DNA of 6,199 nt from Nitrospirota bacterium (GTDB lineage: Bacteria; Nitrospirota; Nitrospiria; Nitrospirales; UBA8639): assembly GCA_003235785.1 (NCBI GenBank), contig QJYE01000091.1, forward strand, positions 1 to 6,199. The letters run 5' to 3'. Made by a program: the position numbers and the translations under genes. The notes beneath the pieces were generated by a model. The model searched no databases and was not told the DNA's origin. It saw nothing but the letters and a program-made list of their open reading frames with translations. Within the stretch, counting starts at the first letter, position 1; each line of letters begins with the position of its first letter. This document shows, in pieces, positions 1-6,169 of this stretch.

Positions 1-1923
1 CAAACGTGCCATGAGGCTTGACATCTTATGTGAGAGGTCATGGGAGAGGACTGATTTTCCCAGGAGTGTCAACAATTCTGCTAACCGTTTTTTCATCTCT
101 TCTGCCTCATAAACCGGAGCTAAGCATATCTGATCCGTACAGATAAATGCAGCAGGCGATTTAAGCTCAGGAAAGGTCACCTCACCCCATGTCATGCGCC
201 CTTGTTGGGGTCGAAACTCTTTTATCATCTTTCCCGGGCAATAGAGTTGTTGGGCTTCTATTCGCAAAGATTGGGTCCTGGCATCATCCGACATGCCCAC
301 CACTGCAATATGCACTGGTGGACGAAACCATTCATCAACAGCCAAGCCTATTACGGCAATAGGAAGGGGTTGCGGCGTAAACACCACAGACTGCAACGTT
401 CGTTCAGCAACAGATCGGTACTCATCCCGGTTTGTAAGATAGAAAAGATCCAGATACAAGCGAGCAGCCTGAATATTCTCTCGCGCCGGCTTTGTGGGAA
501 CGTTGAGCAGACCCAAGCTGTCGTTAGAAGTCGGCCGATCAAAAAACCCTCCAGCTCTTAGATCATACAACAACGCTTGACTGGTCTGAGCGAGAACTTG
601 GACATCTTCCAAAAACTGCTGGTCCCCTGTCACACGAAACGCCTCCACCAACCCACGACCCAATCGAACGTGATCAGCTAGCATTCCATGGAGCAACACC
701 GACCCATCGCTCGCGCTATGCGCGACACCATGCTTCTTATCAAACCGTTCATGAACAAGCCACTTAAGATTCTTGAGCGCATGCTCTTGCAACTCTGGCA
801 TTTCAAACACCTGAGAGGCGTAAAGGTAGGCCCAGGCCATGACGGCATTGCTGCCTGTATAGCTTGTCCGGTCTACTAGAGGAGTTCCCCTGGCCTTGCG
901 ATTCACCGCGCCCCAAGAGAAATATTCATTTCCCGAGATGAGCGTCGTTCCGGCCTGGTCACGTACATCAGCATCCTGGCTTTCAAAAAACTGGCCAGTC
1001 TGATGATCGGTTAAAAATGCATCCACATACTCAATAATGCGTATGGCAATGTGCTTGTATTCCAAATTCCCCGTTAAGTGGAAGGCCTGAACATAATTGT
1101 GGAGATTCTGGGCCTGCACCGTGAGCATTTTTTCAAAATGGGGCTGACTCCAATCGGCTTGTTCCGCATAGCGGTAAAACCCACCCCAGACCGGATCAAG
1201 CAATGCGACCTGTTCATCCAAAGTGCTCAACCCCATGGTCGTCAACGCCACATCATGTTCAAAGAACCCATACGTCAGAGCCATCTGAATGGCCTCAGGC
1301 TCAAAGAATTTAGGGTGATCTCGGAAACCTCCATTCACCGAATCAAACTGCTGTTTCATCATTTCCACGCTTTGGCCAGCCATAGCGGGACGAAGCCCCC
1401 CATCTGGTTCTTGACTGCCTTGAACATGTTTCTTGACTCGATCCCACAACTGGACGGCCTGCTGACGTAGCTCTTCCTTTTCTAAGGTATACATTTCCTG
1501 AGCCTCTTGAAGAAACTCAAGCATCACGTCTGGTTCCAGGGAATTGGCTTGAAAGAGGATTTCTCCAGTTGGCAGAAGGAGGCTCGTCGTTGGCCATCCA
1601 CCAGTTCGATACCGCGCTTCAAGGTCCGGGCGTTGGTCGGTGTCGACACGAATAGCAATAAAATGCGTCTGCAGCCATGCGAGAACCCGTGGGTCTGCAT
1701 AGGTCGTTTGATCCATCACATGGCAGGCATGACACCACACGGCCGTGAGGTCAAGAAGGATCAACTTATCTTCCGTTTGCGCCCGATTAAAGGCCTCTGG
1801 TCCCCATACATGCCATTGAAGCTCAGATTGAGAATCCAATTCAGGCTGGTGCGAAAACGCGATAGGCGCTCCCTTGCCGAGAAGGAAGAGACTGCAGAAG
1901 AAAATAAGCCAATATTTCATCAT
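1..1923 (-). CDS. Exported DUF255/YyaL-type thioredoxin-fold protein, 3' end outside the window
   Basis: This frame is open from ATG 1923 to base 1 (641 codons, no stop), so the C-terminus lies outside the window. An in-frame TAA precedes the start by ten codons. A second ATG follows at 1920; 1923 is preferred because an AGG lies ten bases upstream. Residues 1-22 (K3, then a hydrophobic stretch) look like a Sec signal peptide or anchor. A thioredoxin fold follows, with CHAC at 64-67 and the cis-proline motif GGWPT at 108-112. Next come blocks typical of the YyaL/SPATA20 family: GGF near 198 with HPKFF, PHFEKML ending at 267, and QDAD near 316-319. FICTDQICL, with C595 and C600, resembles that family's C-terminal signature, so few residues are probably missing. 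The family combines thioredoxin and six-hairpin (alpha/alpha) domains and has no settled biochemical role. The export signal and the short stretch between RPD and GGWP are unlike usual members. A periplasmic thiol or redox role is inference. Confidence 0.88.
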   Translation of the reverse strand, partial: MMKYWLIFFCSLFLLGKGAPIAFSHQPELDSQSELQWHVWGPEAFNRAQTEDKLILLDLTAVWCHACHVMDQTTYADPRVLAWLQTHFIAIRVDTDQRPDLEARYRTGGWPTTSLLLPTGEILFQANSLEPDVMLEFLQEAQEMYTLEKEELRQQAVQLWDRVKKHVQGSQEPDGGLRPAMAGQSVEMMKQQFDSVNGGFRDHPKFFEPEAIQMALTYGFFEHDVALTTMGLSTLDEQVALLDPVWGGFYRYAEQADWSQPHFEKMLTVQAQNLHNYVQAFHLTGNLEYKHIAIRIIEYVDAFLTDHQTGQFFESQDADVRDQAGTTLISGNEYFSWGAVNRKARGTPLVDRTSYTGSNAVMAWAYLYASQVFEMPELQEHALKNLKWLVHERFDKKHGVAHSASDGSVLLHGMLADHVRLGRGLVEAFRVTGDQQFLEDVQVLAQTSQALLYDLRAGGFFDRPTSNDSLGLLNVPTKPARENIQAARLYLDLFYLTNRDEYRSVAERTLQSVVFTPQPLPIAVIGLAVDEWFRPPVHIAVVGMSDDARTQSLRIEAQQLYCPGKMIKEFRPQQGRMTWGEVTFPELKSPAAFICTDQICLAPVYEAEEMKKRLAELLTLLGKSVLSHDLSHKMSSLMARL

Positions 1924-1973
1924 GACGTGCCAGCCTAGACAGAAAATGAAGCGAGCTTAAGAGAAAATCACCC

Positions 1974-2086
1974 GTAAGCAGTCAGGAGTGAGGCGTAATG
2001 AGTGAAATAAGAAACATGGAAACCCGACGCATACCCTTCTTGCCTTTTCCTTCTCACTGTCCACTGGTTCGAATCACCCCGCTTAC
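1974..2086. repeat. Imperfect long inverted repeat in the gap upstream of the DUF255 gene
   Basis: GTAAGC at 1974-1979 is mirrored by GCTTAC at 2081-2086. Inside it, CAGT (1979-1982) and AGTGAG (1987-1992) are mirrored by CTCACT (2053-2058) and ACTG (2063-2066). The right arm carries about 14 extra bases, and the direct motif AATCACCC flanks both sides (1966-1973 and 2072-2079). The arms are too degenerate and too far apart to be a standard terminator. It may be the remnant of a small palindromic element, or chance. No open frame of note lies inside it. Confidence 0.3.
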
Positions 2087-2090
2087 CATC

Positions 2091-2134
2091 TATTTGCACT
2101 ATTCCAATCAAGTATTTGCACTATTCCAATCAAG
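2091..2134. repeat. Perfect tandem duplication of 22 bp covering the HEAT gene stop codon
   Basis: Bases 2091-2112 and 2113-2134 are identical, each starting TATTTGCACT and ending CAATCAAG, with no spacer and no third copy. The TGA stop of the HEAT-repeat gene (2132-2130) sits within the right copy, so the duplication runs from the last codon into the 3' flank. The unit length is not a multiple of three and the unit contains no hairpin. Replication slippage at the gene's end is the simplest explanation. Confidence 0.95.
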
Positions 2135-3482
2135 AGCCGACCTTTGCATCCAAAATTCGAACAATGGCACCAGCTGCAGTGACACGCACCGCCGCATCGC
2201 TATCACGAAGGGTCCGCTTCAAAACGGGCAACAAGCCCCGTTCCTGTATCCGCCCTAACGAGCGCGTCGCGACAATCCTGGGACCAGGCAAGGCATCATT
2301 CAGAATCATTGTCAAAGTCGCGGTGACATTCGGCCCTTTTCCATTTCCCAATGCTTTCGCGGCACCCGATCGAATAGCGGGATTGGAATCCTGCAGAAGC
2401 TGATGCACTGCGCCTTCAACGACTGAAAAAGGCGCGCCAACGCGCAACAATGACGCCACTGTTGCCGCCTTCACACCAGGATTCGCATCACCCAAGCCTC
2501 TCTTCAGCGGCGCCAACACTTCGTGAGGCGCAAAGTATCCTAAGCTTAATGCTGCCACACTCCGCACAGCCGGAATTCGATCAAACAACGCGGCCTTGAG
2601 CGTCGGGAGGGTTTCAGGGAAAGCTAATTTCCCCAAGGACACGAGAGCCGCAGCACGAATAGAGGGCTGAGTATCTTTCGCCGTTTTCTCCAAAATCGGA
2701 ATTGCACGCTTGTCCCCCAATTCACCAAAGGCACGAATGGCTGCGCCTCGTTCATACCCTTCCTTACTCTGAGCCCCTTGTTCTAATCGTGTCCAATATT
2801 TCTTCTGCCCCAACTCATAGAGTGCTTGAGCCGCCGAAATTTGCACCAACGTTTGTTCATCCTGGAGGAATTTCGACACCAAGCTCGTCAATTCAACATC
2901 ACCGGTTCTCCCTAAACCAACCAGGACAGCGGCTCGAACCAATCCCGCCCCATCTTCTAACGCATTCCGAAATCGCTTGGATTGCTGACCGACTTTCCGC
3001 TTTGCAAGCGCTTCGGCCACCAATGCACGGAGCATCCCCGTTCCATCGGTCAGTCCATCTTCCAAATAGGGGACCACCTCATCCGAATCAATTTCTTTGA
3101 GGGCCGTATAGGCCGCTCCACGAATTTGCTCACGCATATCCGTCCGTCTCGGTAAGATGCTGGCAATGGCCATTTGTCGCAACAACCCCTCATCTTCCCG
3201 CGTCGTGACCTTTACCATACCCTCATACGCATCCAATGCCTCTACGATTTCCCCTAAGCGAGCCAAACCCAAAATATGCAAGCGAGTCGCCTGCAGTGGC
3301 ACTGGAGTCTTCTTCAAGACAGGCTTGAGTATATCTACGACTTCTTGAAATTTTCCCTCTTCATACGCCTGCTGTGCTTGCGCCACCATTGAATCGGTTG
3401 TGTCATCGGCCCAGCCTATGCCCGCCGAAAGGCCACACAGGAAAAAGAAACTCATCAACAGCCATCTATTTTTTTTTGTCAT
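2130..3482 (-). CDS. Exported TPR and HEAT-repeat scaffold protein
   Basis: The product is 450 aa from ATG 3482. A GTG at 3500 would add six residues and sits 11 bases from a good AGAGGA, so it remains a real alternative. A signal peptide is clear: KKNR, then a hydrophobic core, with likely cleavage after GWA (residue 25). Residues 29-93 resemble two TPR helical hairpins. From about 117 to the end there are some eleven HEAT/PBS-lyase-like repeats, recognised by (V/I)RxxA-xxxLG helices starting near 117, 149, 180, 211, 243, 273, 304, 335, 367, 399 and 429, a steady 30-32 residue period. HEAT solenoids bind protein partners, and no catalytic motif is visible. It is the last gene of the cluster, 26 nt after the LolA-like gene, so its partner may be one of the proteins encoded upstream (inference). 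An A9 run spans codons 2-5. The stop lies in a 22-bp tandem duplication. Confidence 0.9.
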   Translation of the reverse strand: MTKKNRWLLMSFFFLCGLSAGIGWADDTTDSMVAQAQQAYEEGKFQEVVDILKPVLKKTPVPLQATRLHILGLARLGEIVEALDAYEGMVKVTTREDEGLLRQMAIASILPRRTDMREQIRGAAYTALKEIDSDEVVPYLEDGLTDGTGMLRALVAEALAKRKVGQQSKRFRNALEDGAGLVRAAVLVGLGRTGDVELTSLVSKFLQDEQTLVQISAAQALYELGQKKYWTRLEQGAQSKEGYERGAAIRAFGELGDKRAIPILEKTAKDTQPSIRAAALVSLGKLAFPETLPTLKAALFDRIPAVRSVAALSLGYFAPHEVLAPLKRGLGDANPGVKAATVASLLRVGAPFSVVEGAVHQLLQDSNPAIRSGAAKALGNGKGPNVTATLTMILNDALPGPRIVATRSLGRIQERGLLPVLKRTLRDSDAAVRVTAAGAIVRILDAKVGS

Positions 3483-3505
3483 CACTTCAACATTCTCCAC
3501 TCCAT
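3482..3505 (-). other. Possible seven-residue leader ORF coupled to the HEAT gene
   Basis: ATG 3505 has the best ribosome binding site in this junction (AGAGGA at 3517-3512, six bases away) but encodes only MEWRMLK before a TGA at 3484-3482. That stop overlaps the HEAT ATG by one base (TGATG, 3484-3480). This is the usual arrangement for termination-reinitiation coupling. It could equally be chance, with the same AGAGGA serving the GTG at 3500. Nothing about the peptide itself suggests a function. Confidence 0.25.
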
Positions 3506-3508
3506 AAT

Positions 3509-4183
3509 TTATCCTCTGGGGACGAAGGCTTCCTGAGCCTCAATCATCCTATATCCCAACGGAGGATCAAAATAATAGTCCGGTTGCGGCGAGAGCACCA
3601 CATGTCCATATTCTACAAACCAATCTCGGTTCTGACTTAAGAGCTTCAAGAGGACATTTCGTTCTGAATCAACCCATTGGAAAAAGCGTTCACTACGGCC
3701 GAGTCGATCCTGAACCACCAATTCATAGAGCACAGCTGACCGATCACCCACCATGGAGTCCCCAACCAACTTCCGTTCAGTTTCTCCTCCCATCATCACT
3801 GAAAATGGTAGCAAATAGTCAGAGGTTAATGGAACGCTCACAACCATTCGTCGTTGAGAAAAGACATACCAGACTTTTTGCTCATCTAACCGCACAATTG
3901 TGACACCAGCATATCCCAATTCTGTTTTAACTCCCCCCATATGTTCGATACGATAACGATCATTTTTGACGAATAGTTGGGCTTTTGCTGTACGCCCATT
4001 TATTGTCCATACCAGTCTGGCTGAAAATTCCACAGGGCTCGTACCCGGGAACTCAACCTGCTGCGCCTCAACTCGTGCGTGCGGAAAGAAATAGAACGCG
4101 ACGGCCAGGCCAGAACTGAAGAAGATCAAAATCCAGGTCAAAGAAGTAGAAGAAGGGCGGAAGAAGGCGAAAAGCCATCTCAT
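3509..4183 (-). CDS. LolA-like (DUF4412-like) periplasmic protein
   Basis: The product is 224 aa. The N-terminus has R2 and R9, a hydrophobic stretch at about 16-33, and a possible signal peptidase site after VEA (residue 40); if uncleaved it would be a membrane anchor. Residues 50-218 read as the half-barrel of the LolA/LolB/DUF4412 group: FSARLVW (53-59), a strand with KNDRYRIEHMGG (73-84), TIVRLDEQKVWYVF (95-108), a QRRMVVSVP strand (110-118), WVDSERN (170-176), and the closing YFDPPLGYRMI (204-214), which matches the usual 'F-xxP-xGY' ending. Relatives carry lipids or lipoproteins across the periplasm or have no known role. The assignment comes from remembered family patterns only. The start overlaps the stop of the preceding cupredoxin-like gene by ATGA (4183-4180) and has no clear Shine-Dalgarno, so translational coupling is likely. 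There are no cysteines, so it is neither a lipoprotein nor a thiol enzyme. Confidence 0.82.
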   Translation of the reverse strand: MRWLFAFFRPSSTSLTWILIFFSSGLAVAFYFFPHARVEAQQVEFPGTSPVEFSARLVWTINGRTAKAQLFVKNDRYRIEHMGGVKTELGYAGVTIVRLDEQKVWYVFSQRRMVVSVPLTSDYLLPFSVMMGGETERKLVGDSMVGDRSAVLYELVVQDRLGRSERFFQWVDSERNVLLKLLSQNRDWFVEYGHVVLSPQPDYYFDPPLGYRMIEAQEAFVPRG

Positions 4184-5097
4184 GGACGTTGCAGTTCAAC
4201 CAATGGCTCAATTCTGATGGGGCGTCCTAACGCCGCTGGGGTAAACCTGGCGGGCTTTTGGCGGGTATGAGCCGTCCACCGTCCAACTGGAGATTCCAGC
4301 ACAACATTCACCTGGGTGGTTTGTAACGACTCGACGGTGACCATTTGAGTCTGTTCGTGTTTTACGCTGGGATGCCAAGCTCGCAGTCGATAAGTTCCAG
4401 GAGGGATGTTGGTAATCTCATAGCTCCCGCTTTCACTCGTAAACGTAAAATAGGGATTATCTACGGCGATGCCCCAACTTTCCATATAGGCATGGAATCC
4501 GCACTGCATCACAAACGTGGTTCGACCTTTGCTCAGTTGAAATTGGTGAACCATGGACTTTCCCGGAACATGTGCATGTGTGGCATGAATATTTTCACGC
4601 TGATGCTTGTGATTAAAAGGCAGAGGGGAATTAAATAAGACACGCGTACCTTGAGTAATTGAAGTTTCATAGGCTTGAATATCGTGCATAACGGGATCCA
4701 TATTCACGACTTCGATGCCATGCTCACTGCGAACGACTGTTGTGAATGGGGAAAATTGGCAGTCCTGAGCTTCCACTTTAGGGATGGACAGAGCAAAGGG
4801 TTTTCCTGCCATCACGCCTTCCAGCACCATCACCACCCCTTGCATCTGATTTTGTTGATTGACCACAAAGTCTTTGAGTAAGCGCCACCCCGTTCCATCG
4901 GAAATTCGGCCACAATATTCCGGATCAGGAAACGTAATGAGATTATAGGCTTTAGGTGGAGGAACAGGCCCATTCAGGCTTACGGTTCCCTTAATCACCC
5001 CACCGCCTTCAACCTCAATCACGTCATAGGCTGAAACCTGTGAACTCCCCACCGACCAAAGCCCTGCGAGGACAATAAATAAGCCAAGGAATCCCAT
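4180..5097 (-). CDS. Cupredoxin-like protein with carboxypeptidase-regulatory-like C-terminal domain (paralog B)
   Basis: The product is 305 aa. ATG 5097 is the only usable start: the frame is closed by TGA 14 codons upstream, with no other start codon between. A hydrophobic signal peptide ends at VSA (residue 23), unusually without any Lys or Arg before its core. A beta domain starts with GGGVIKGTV and includes C62 in YCGRIS. C113 lies in DCQFSPF. The cupredoxin-like part holds MDPVMHDI (H138) and MQCGFHAYM (C199, H202, M205), candidate copper ligands. A carboxypeptidase-regulatory-like domain follows from about 214 (NPYF, then GSYEITNIPPGTYRLRAWHP). The stretch 163-184 carries six His. It begins 5 nt after paralog A's stop, with no good ribosome site, and its own stop overlaps the LolA-like gene. 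Metal type and redox activity are inference, since the Cys-x2-His-x2-Met spacing differs from plastocyanin. Nothing catalytic is apparent. Confidence 0.87.
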   Translation of the reverse strand: MGFLGLFIVLAGLWSVGSSQVSAYDVIEVEGGGVIKGTVSLNGPVPPPKAYNLITFPDPEYCGRISDGTGWRLLKDFVVNQQNQMQGVVMVLEGVMAGKPFALSIPKVEAQDCQFSPFTTVVRSEHGIEVVNMDPVMHDIQAYETSITQGTRVLFNSPLPFNHKHQRENIHATHAHVPGKSMVHQFQLSKGRTTFVMQCGFHAYMESWGIAVDNPYFTFTSESGSYEITNIPPGTYRLRAWHPSVKHEQTQMVTVESLQTTQVNVVLESPVGRWTAHTRQKPARFTPAALGRPIRIEPLVELQRP

Positions 5098-5102
5098 AGA
5101 AT

Positions 5103-6020
5103 TTACGGAACCTGCAGACGAAGCGTTGGGAGAATCTCTTCACCCTCGTCAAGTAATTCCATTCCAAAACGTGGGTTTTCATGCATTTCATGGGCACTAC
5201 GGCGCCCTTGGGGAGATTCATATTGAAAATTCACATTCGCCGTTTTCCCGGCTTTCACCTGAACTTTTTGCTGAAGATAGGACTTCATCCCAGGATGCCA
5301 TACCACGACTTCATATTCTCCAGGAGGAATATCGGAAATTTCAAAAACCCCATCTTCTTTGGTAATGGAATAATATGGATTATCCAGAACCACGCCCCAG
5401 GAAAACATATACGGATGAAAGCCACATTGCATCACAAAAATATTTCTGTTTTTGCGAAGATGTATTTTTTCCACCATCGGCTGTCCAGGCATATGCGTAT
5501 GAGCATTATCTCCAAAGAGGGAGACAACTTTATGAAAAGGATTCATGGGCAAAGGCCTATTAAAAAGGACTCTCGCCCCGCGTTCGCGAGCGGTTTCATA
5601 CCCTTGGATATCGTGTTCAATCGGATCCATATTAATCACCGTCAGTTCGTCCTGATCCTTAATGACATTCACAAAAGGCGAAAAGTCACAGTCAATGGCT
5701 TCAATTTCTACCTTGTTAAGATTAAAGGCTTTTCCTCTTTTCACATCCTTTAACGTCACAACGGCATCCTTTAACGATCCATCCTGACCAATAATAAAAT
5801 CTTCGACTATTCGCCAGCCGGTTCCCGTTGAAATCCTGCCACAGTAAACAGCATCAGGAATCGTGACCAAATTCATAGCCATGGGTCGAGGTTTTTCCCC
5901 TAACAACGTCACTTTCCCCTTCAGCGTTCCTCCATTTTCAACCGTTATATCCGTATAAGACCAGGCTGGAGTACAAATGATTATGCCACAAAAGGCGAAC
6001 AATAAGACCCGACTCACCAT
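5103..6020 (-). CDS. Cupredoxin-like protein with carboxypeptidase-regulatory-like C-terminal domain (paralog A, first gene of operon)
   Basis: The start is set at ATG 6020 because GGAGG lies eight bases upstream. The frame could be extended to a TTG at 6053, but that adds a charged leader ahead of the signal peptide and no ribosome site. The 305-aa product equals its neighbour in length. The signal peptide (R4, hydrophobic 5-17) ends near AWS (residue 21). The domain order matches paralog B: GGTLKGKV opening, C60 in YCGRIS, C111 in DCDFSPF, H136 in MDPIEHDIQ, MQCGFHPYM (C199, H202, M205), then a carboxypeptidase-regulatory-like beta domain with IPPGEYEVVVWHP (H242). A conserved tail begins ESPQGRRSAH. 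By family knowledge, such His...Cys-x2-His-x2-Met proteins are annotated as plastocyanin- or cupredoxin-like and are poorly characterised; copper binding or electron transfer is inferred. The two genes are clearly a tandem duplication that has diverged to roughly half identity by eye. Confidence 0.88.
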   Translation of the reverse strand: MVSRVLLFAFCGIIICTPAWSYTDITVENGGTLKGKVTLLGEKPRPMAMNLVTIPDAVYCGRISTGTGWRIVEDFIIGQDGSLKDAVVTLKDVKRGKAFNLNKVEIEAIDCDFSPFVNVIKDQDELTVINMDPIEHDIQGYETARERGARVLFNRPLPMNPFHKVVSLFGDNAHTHMPGQPMVEKIHLRKNRNIFVMQCGFHPYMFSWGVVLDNPYYSITKEDGVFEISDIPPGEYEVVVWHPGMKSYLQQKVQVKAGKTANVNFQYESPQGRRSAHEMHENPRFGMELLDEGEEILPTLRLQVP

Positions 6021-6028
6021 TTTCTCAC

Positions 6029-6033
6029 CCTCC
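6029..6033 (-). promoter_or_regulatory. Strong ribosome binding site deciding the start of the first operon gene
   Basis: On the minus strand GGAGG is followed after eight bases by ATG 6020. It is the strongest Shine-Dalgarno in the cluster and rules in ATG 6020 over the upstream ATG 6035 and TTG 6053 in the same frame. The next two genes lack comparable sites, which suggests that most ribosomes enter here. Confidence 0.85.
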
Positions 6034-6037
6034 ATAA

Positions 6038-6049
6038 ATGTCCTGACAT
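6038..6049. promoter_or_regulatory. Short palindrome just before the operon's ribosome binding site
   Basis: ATGTC and GACAT form perfect 5-bp arms around a CT spacer. The site is four bases upstream of the GGAGG, where a bound protein or an RNA fold could affect translation or transcript initiation. Palindromes this short are common by chance, so this is a weak candidate. Confidence 0.2.
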
Positions 6050-6091
6050 ACAATGACGAACCCTTCTACCACCATACCAACAATGGACGTG

Positions 6092-6112
6092 ACTATAAAG
6101 GATAACATGTTA
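6092..6112 (-). promoter_or_regulatory. Candidate promoter -10 box and operator palindrome of the operon
   Basis: The minus strand reads TATAGT at 6097-6092, one mismatch from a sigma70 -10 box. Immediately upstream is the perfect 10-bp palindrome TAACATGTTA (6112-6103), which would fall in the spacer of such a promoter. No acceptable -35 box is present at 16-18 bases, so a regulator-dependent promoter or another sigma factor would be needed. It lies between the preceding terminator and the first gene, which is where a promoter is expected. Confidence 0.28.
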
Positions 6113-6119
6113 CGACCCT

Positions 6120-6161
6120 AAAACAAAAACGGGGAAGCCTTCCGACTTCCCCCCTTTTATT
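6120..6161. terminator. Bidirectional intrinsic terminator
   Basis: GGGGAAG (6131-6137) pairs with CTTCCCC (6146-6152) around an 8-base loop. T-rich tracts follow on both strands: TTTTATTTTT on plus (6155-6164) and TTTTTGTTTT on minus (6129-6120). On the minus strand it would end the transcript of a gene lying beyond base 6199 and insulate the operon. It may also block plus-strand antisense transcripts. Confidence 0.85.
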
Positions 6162-6169
6162 TTTCGACC

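Noticed and set aside
202..1938. Several plus-strand open frames antisense to the DUF255 gene
   Set aside because: The minus-strand frame is continuous for 641 codons with recognisable family motifs; the plus frames are short, overlapping shadows.
2061..2080. GGTTCGAATC, resembling the T-loop of a tRNA
   Set aside because: The flanking bases do not form the T-stem beyond one pair, and no acceptor, D or anticodon arms or CCA are nearby.
2091..2134. Tandem 22-bp copies as the start of a CRISPR array
   Set aside because: The copies are directly adjacent with no spacers, and there are only two.
1998..2403. Plus-strand open frames at 1998-2258 and 2116-2403
   Set aside because: They lie mostly antisense to the HEAT gene or across the tandem repeat, have no ribosome site, and encode low-plausibility peptides.
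4117..4176. Purine-rich GAAGAA-like stretch on the plus strand
   Set aside because: It is coding sequence for Phe/Ser/Leu-rich residues of the LolA-like protein's N-terminus; the units are irregular and it is not a true repeat.
5024..5221. Minus-strand 65-residue frame across the junction of the two paralogs
   Set aside because: It is out of frame with both genes, and the junction is fully explained by a stop and a start 5 nt apart.
5181..5753. 190-residue plus-strand open frame within paralog A
   Set aside because: It is the reverse strand of a well-supported gene, has no ribosome site, and shows no recognisable domain.
6021..6053. Extension of paralog A to the TTG at 6053
   Set aside because: GGAGG eight bases before ATG 6020 and the position of the signal peptide favour the shorter form, which also equals paralog B in length.
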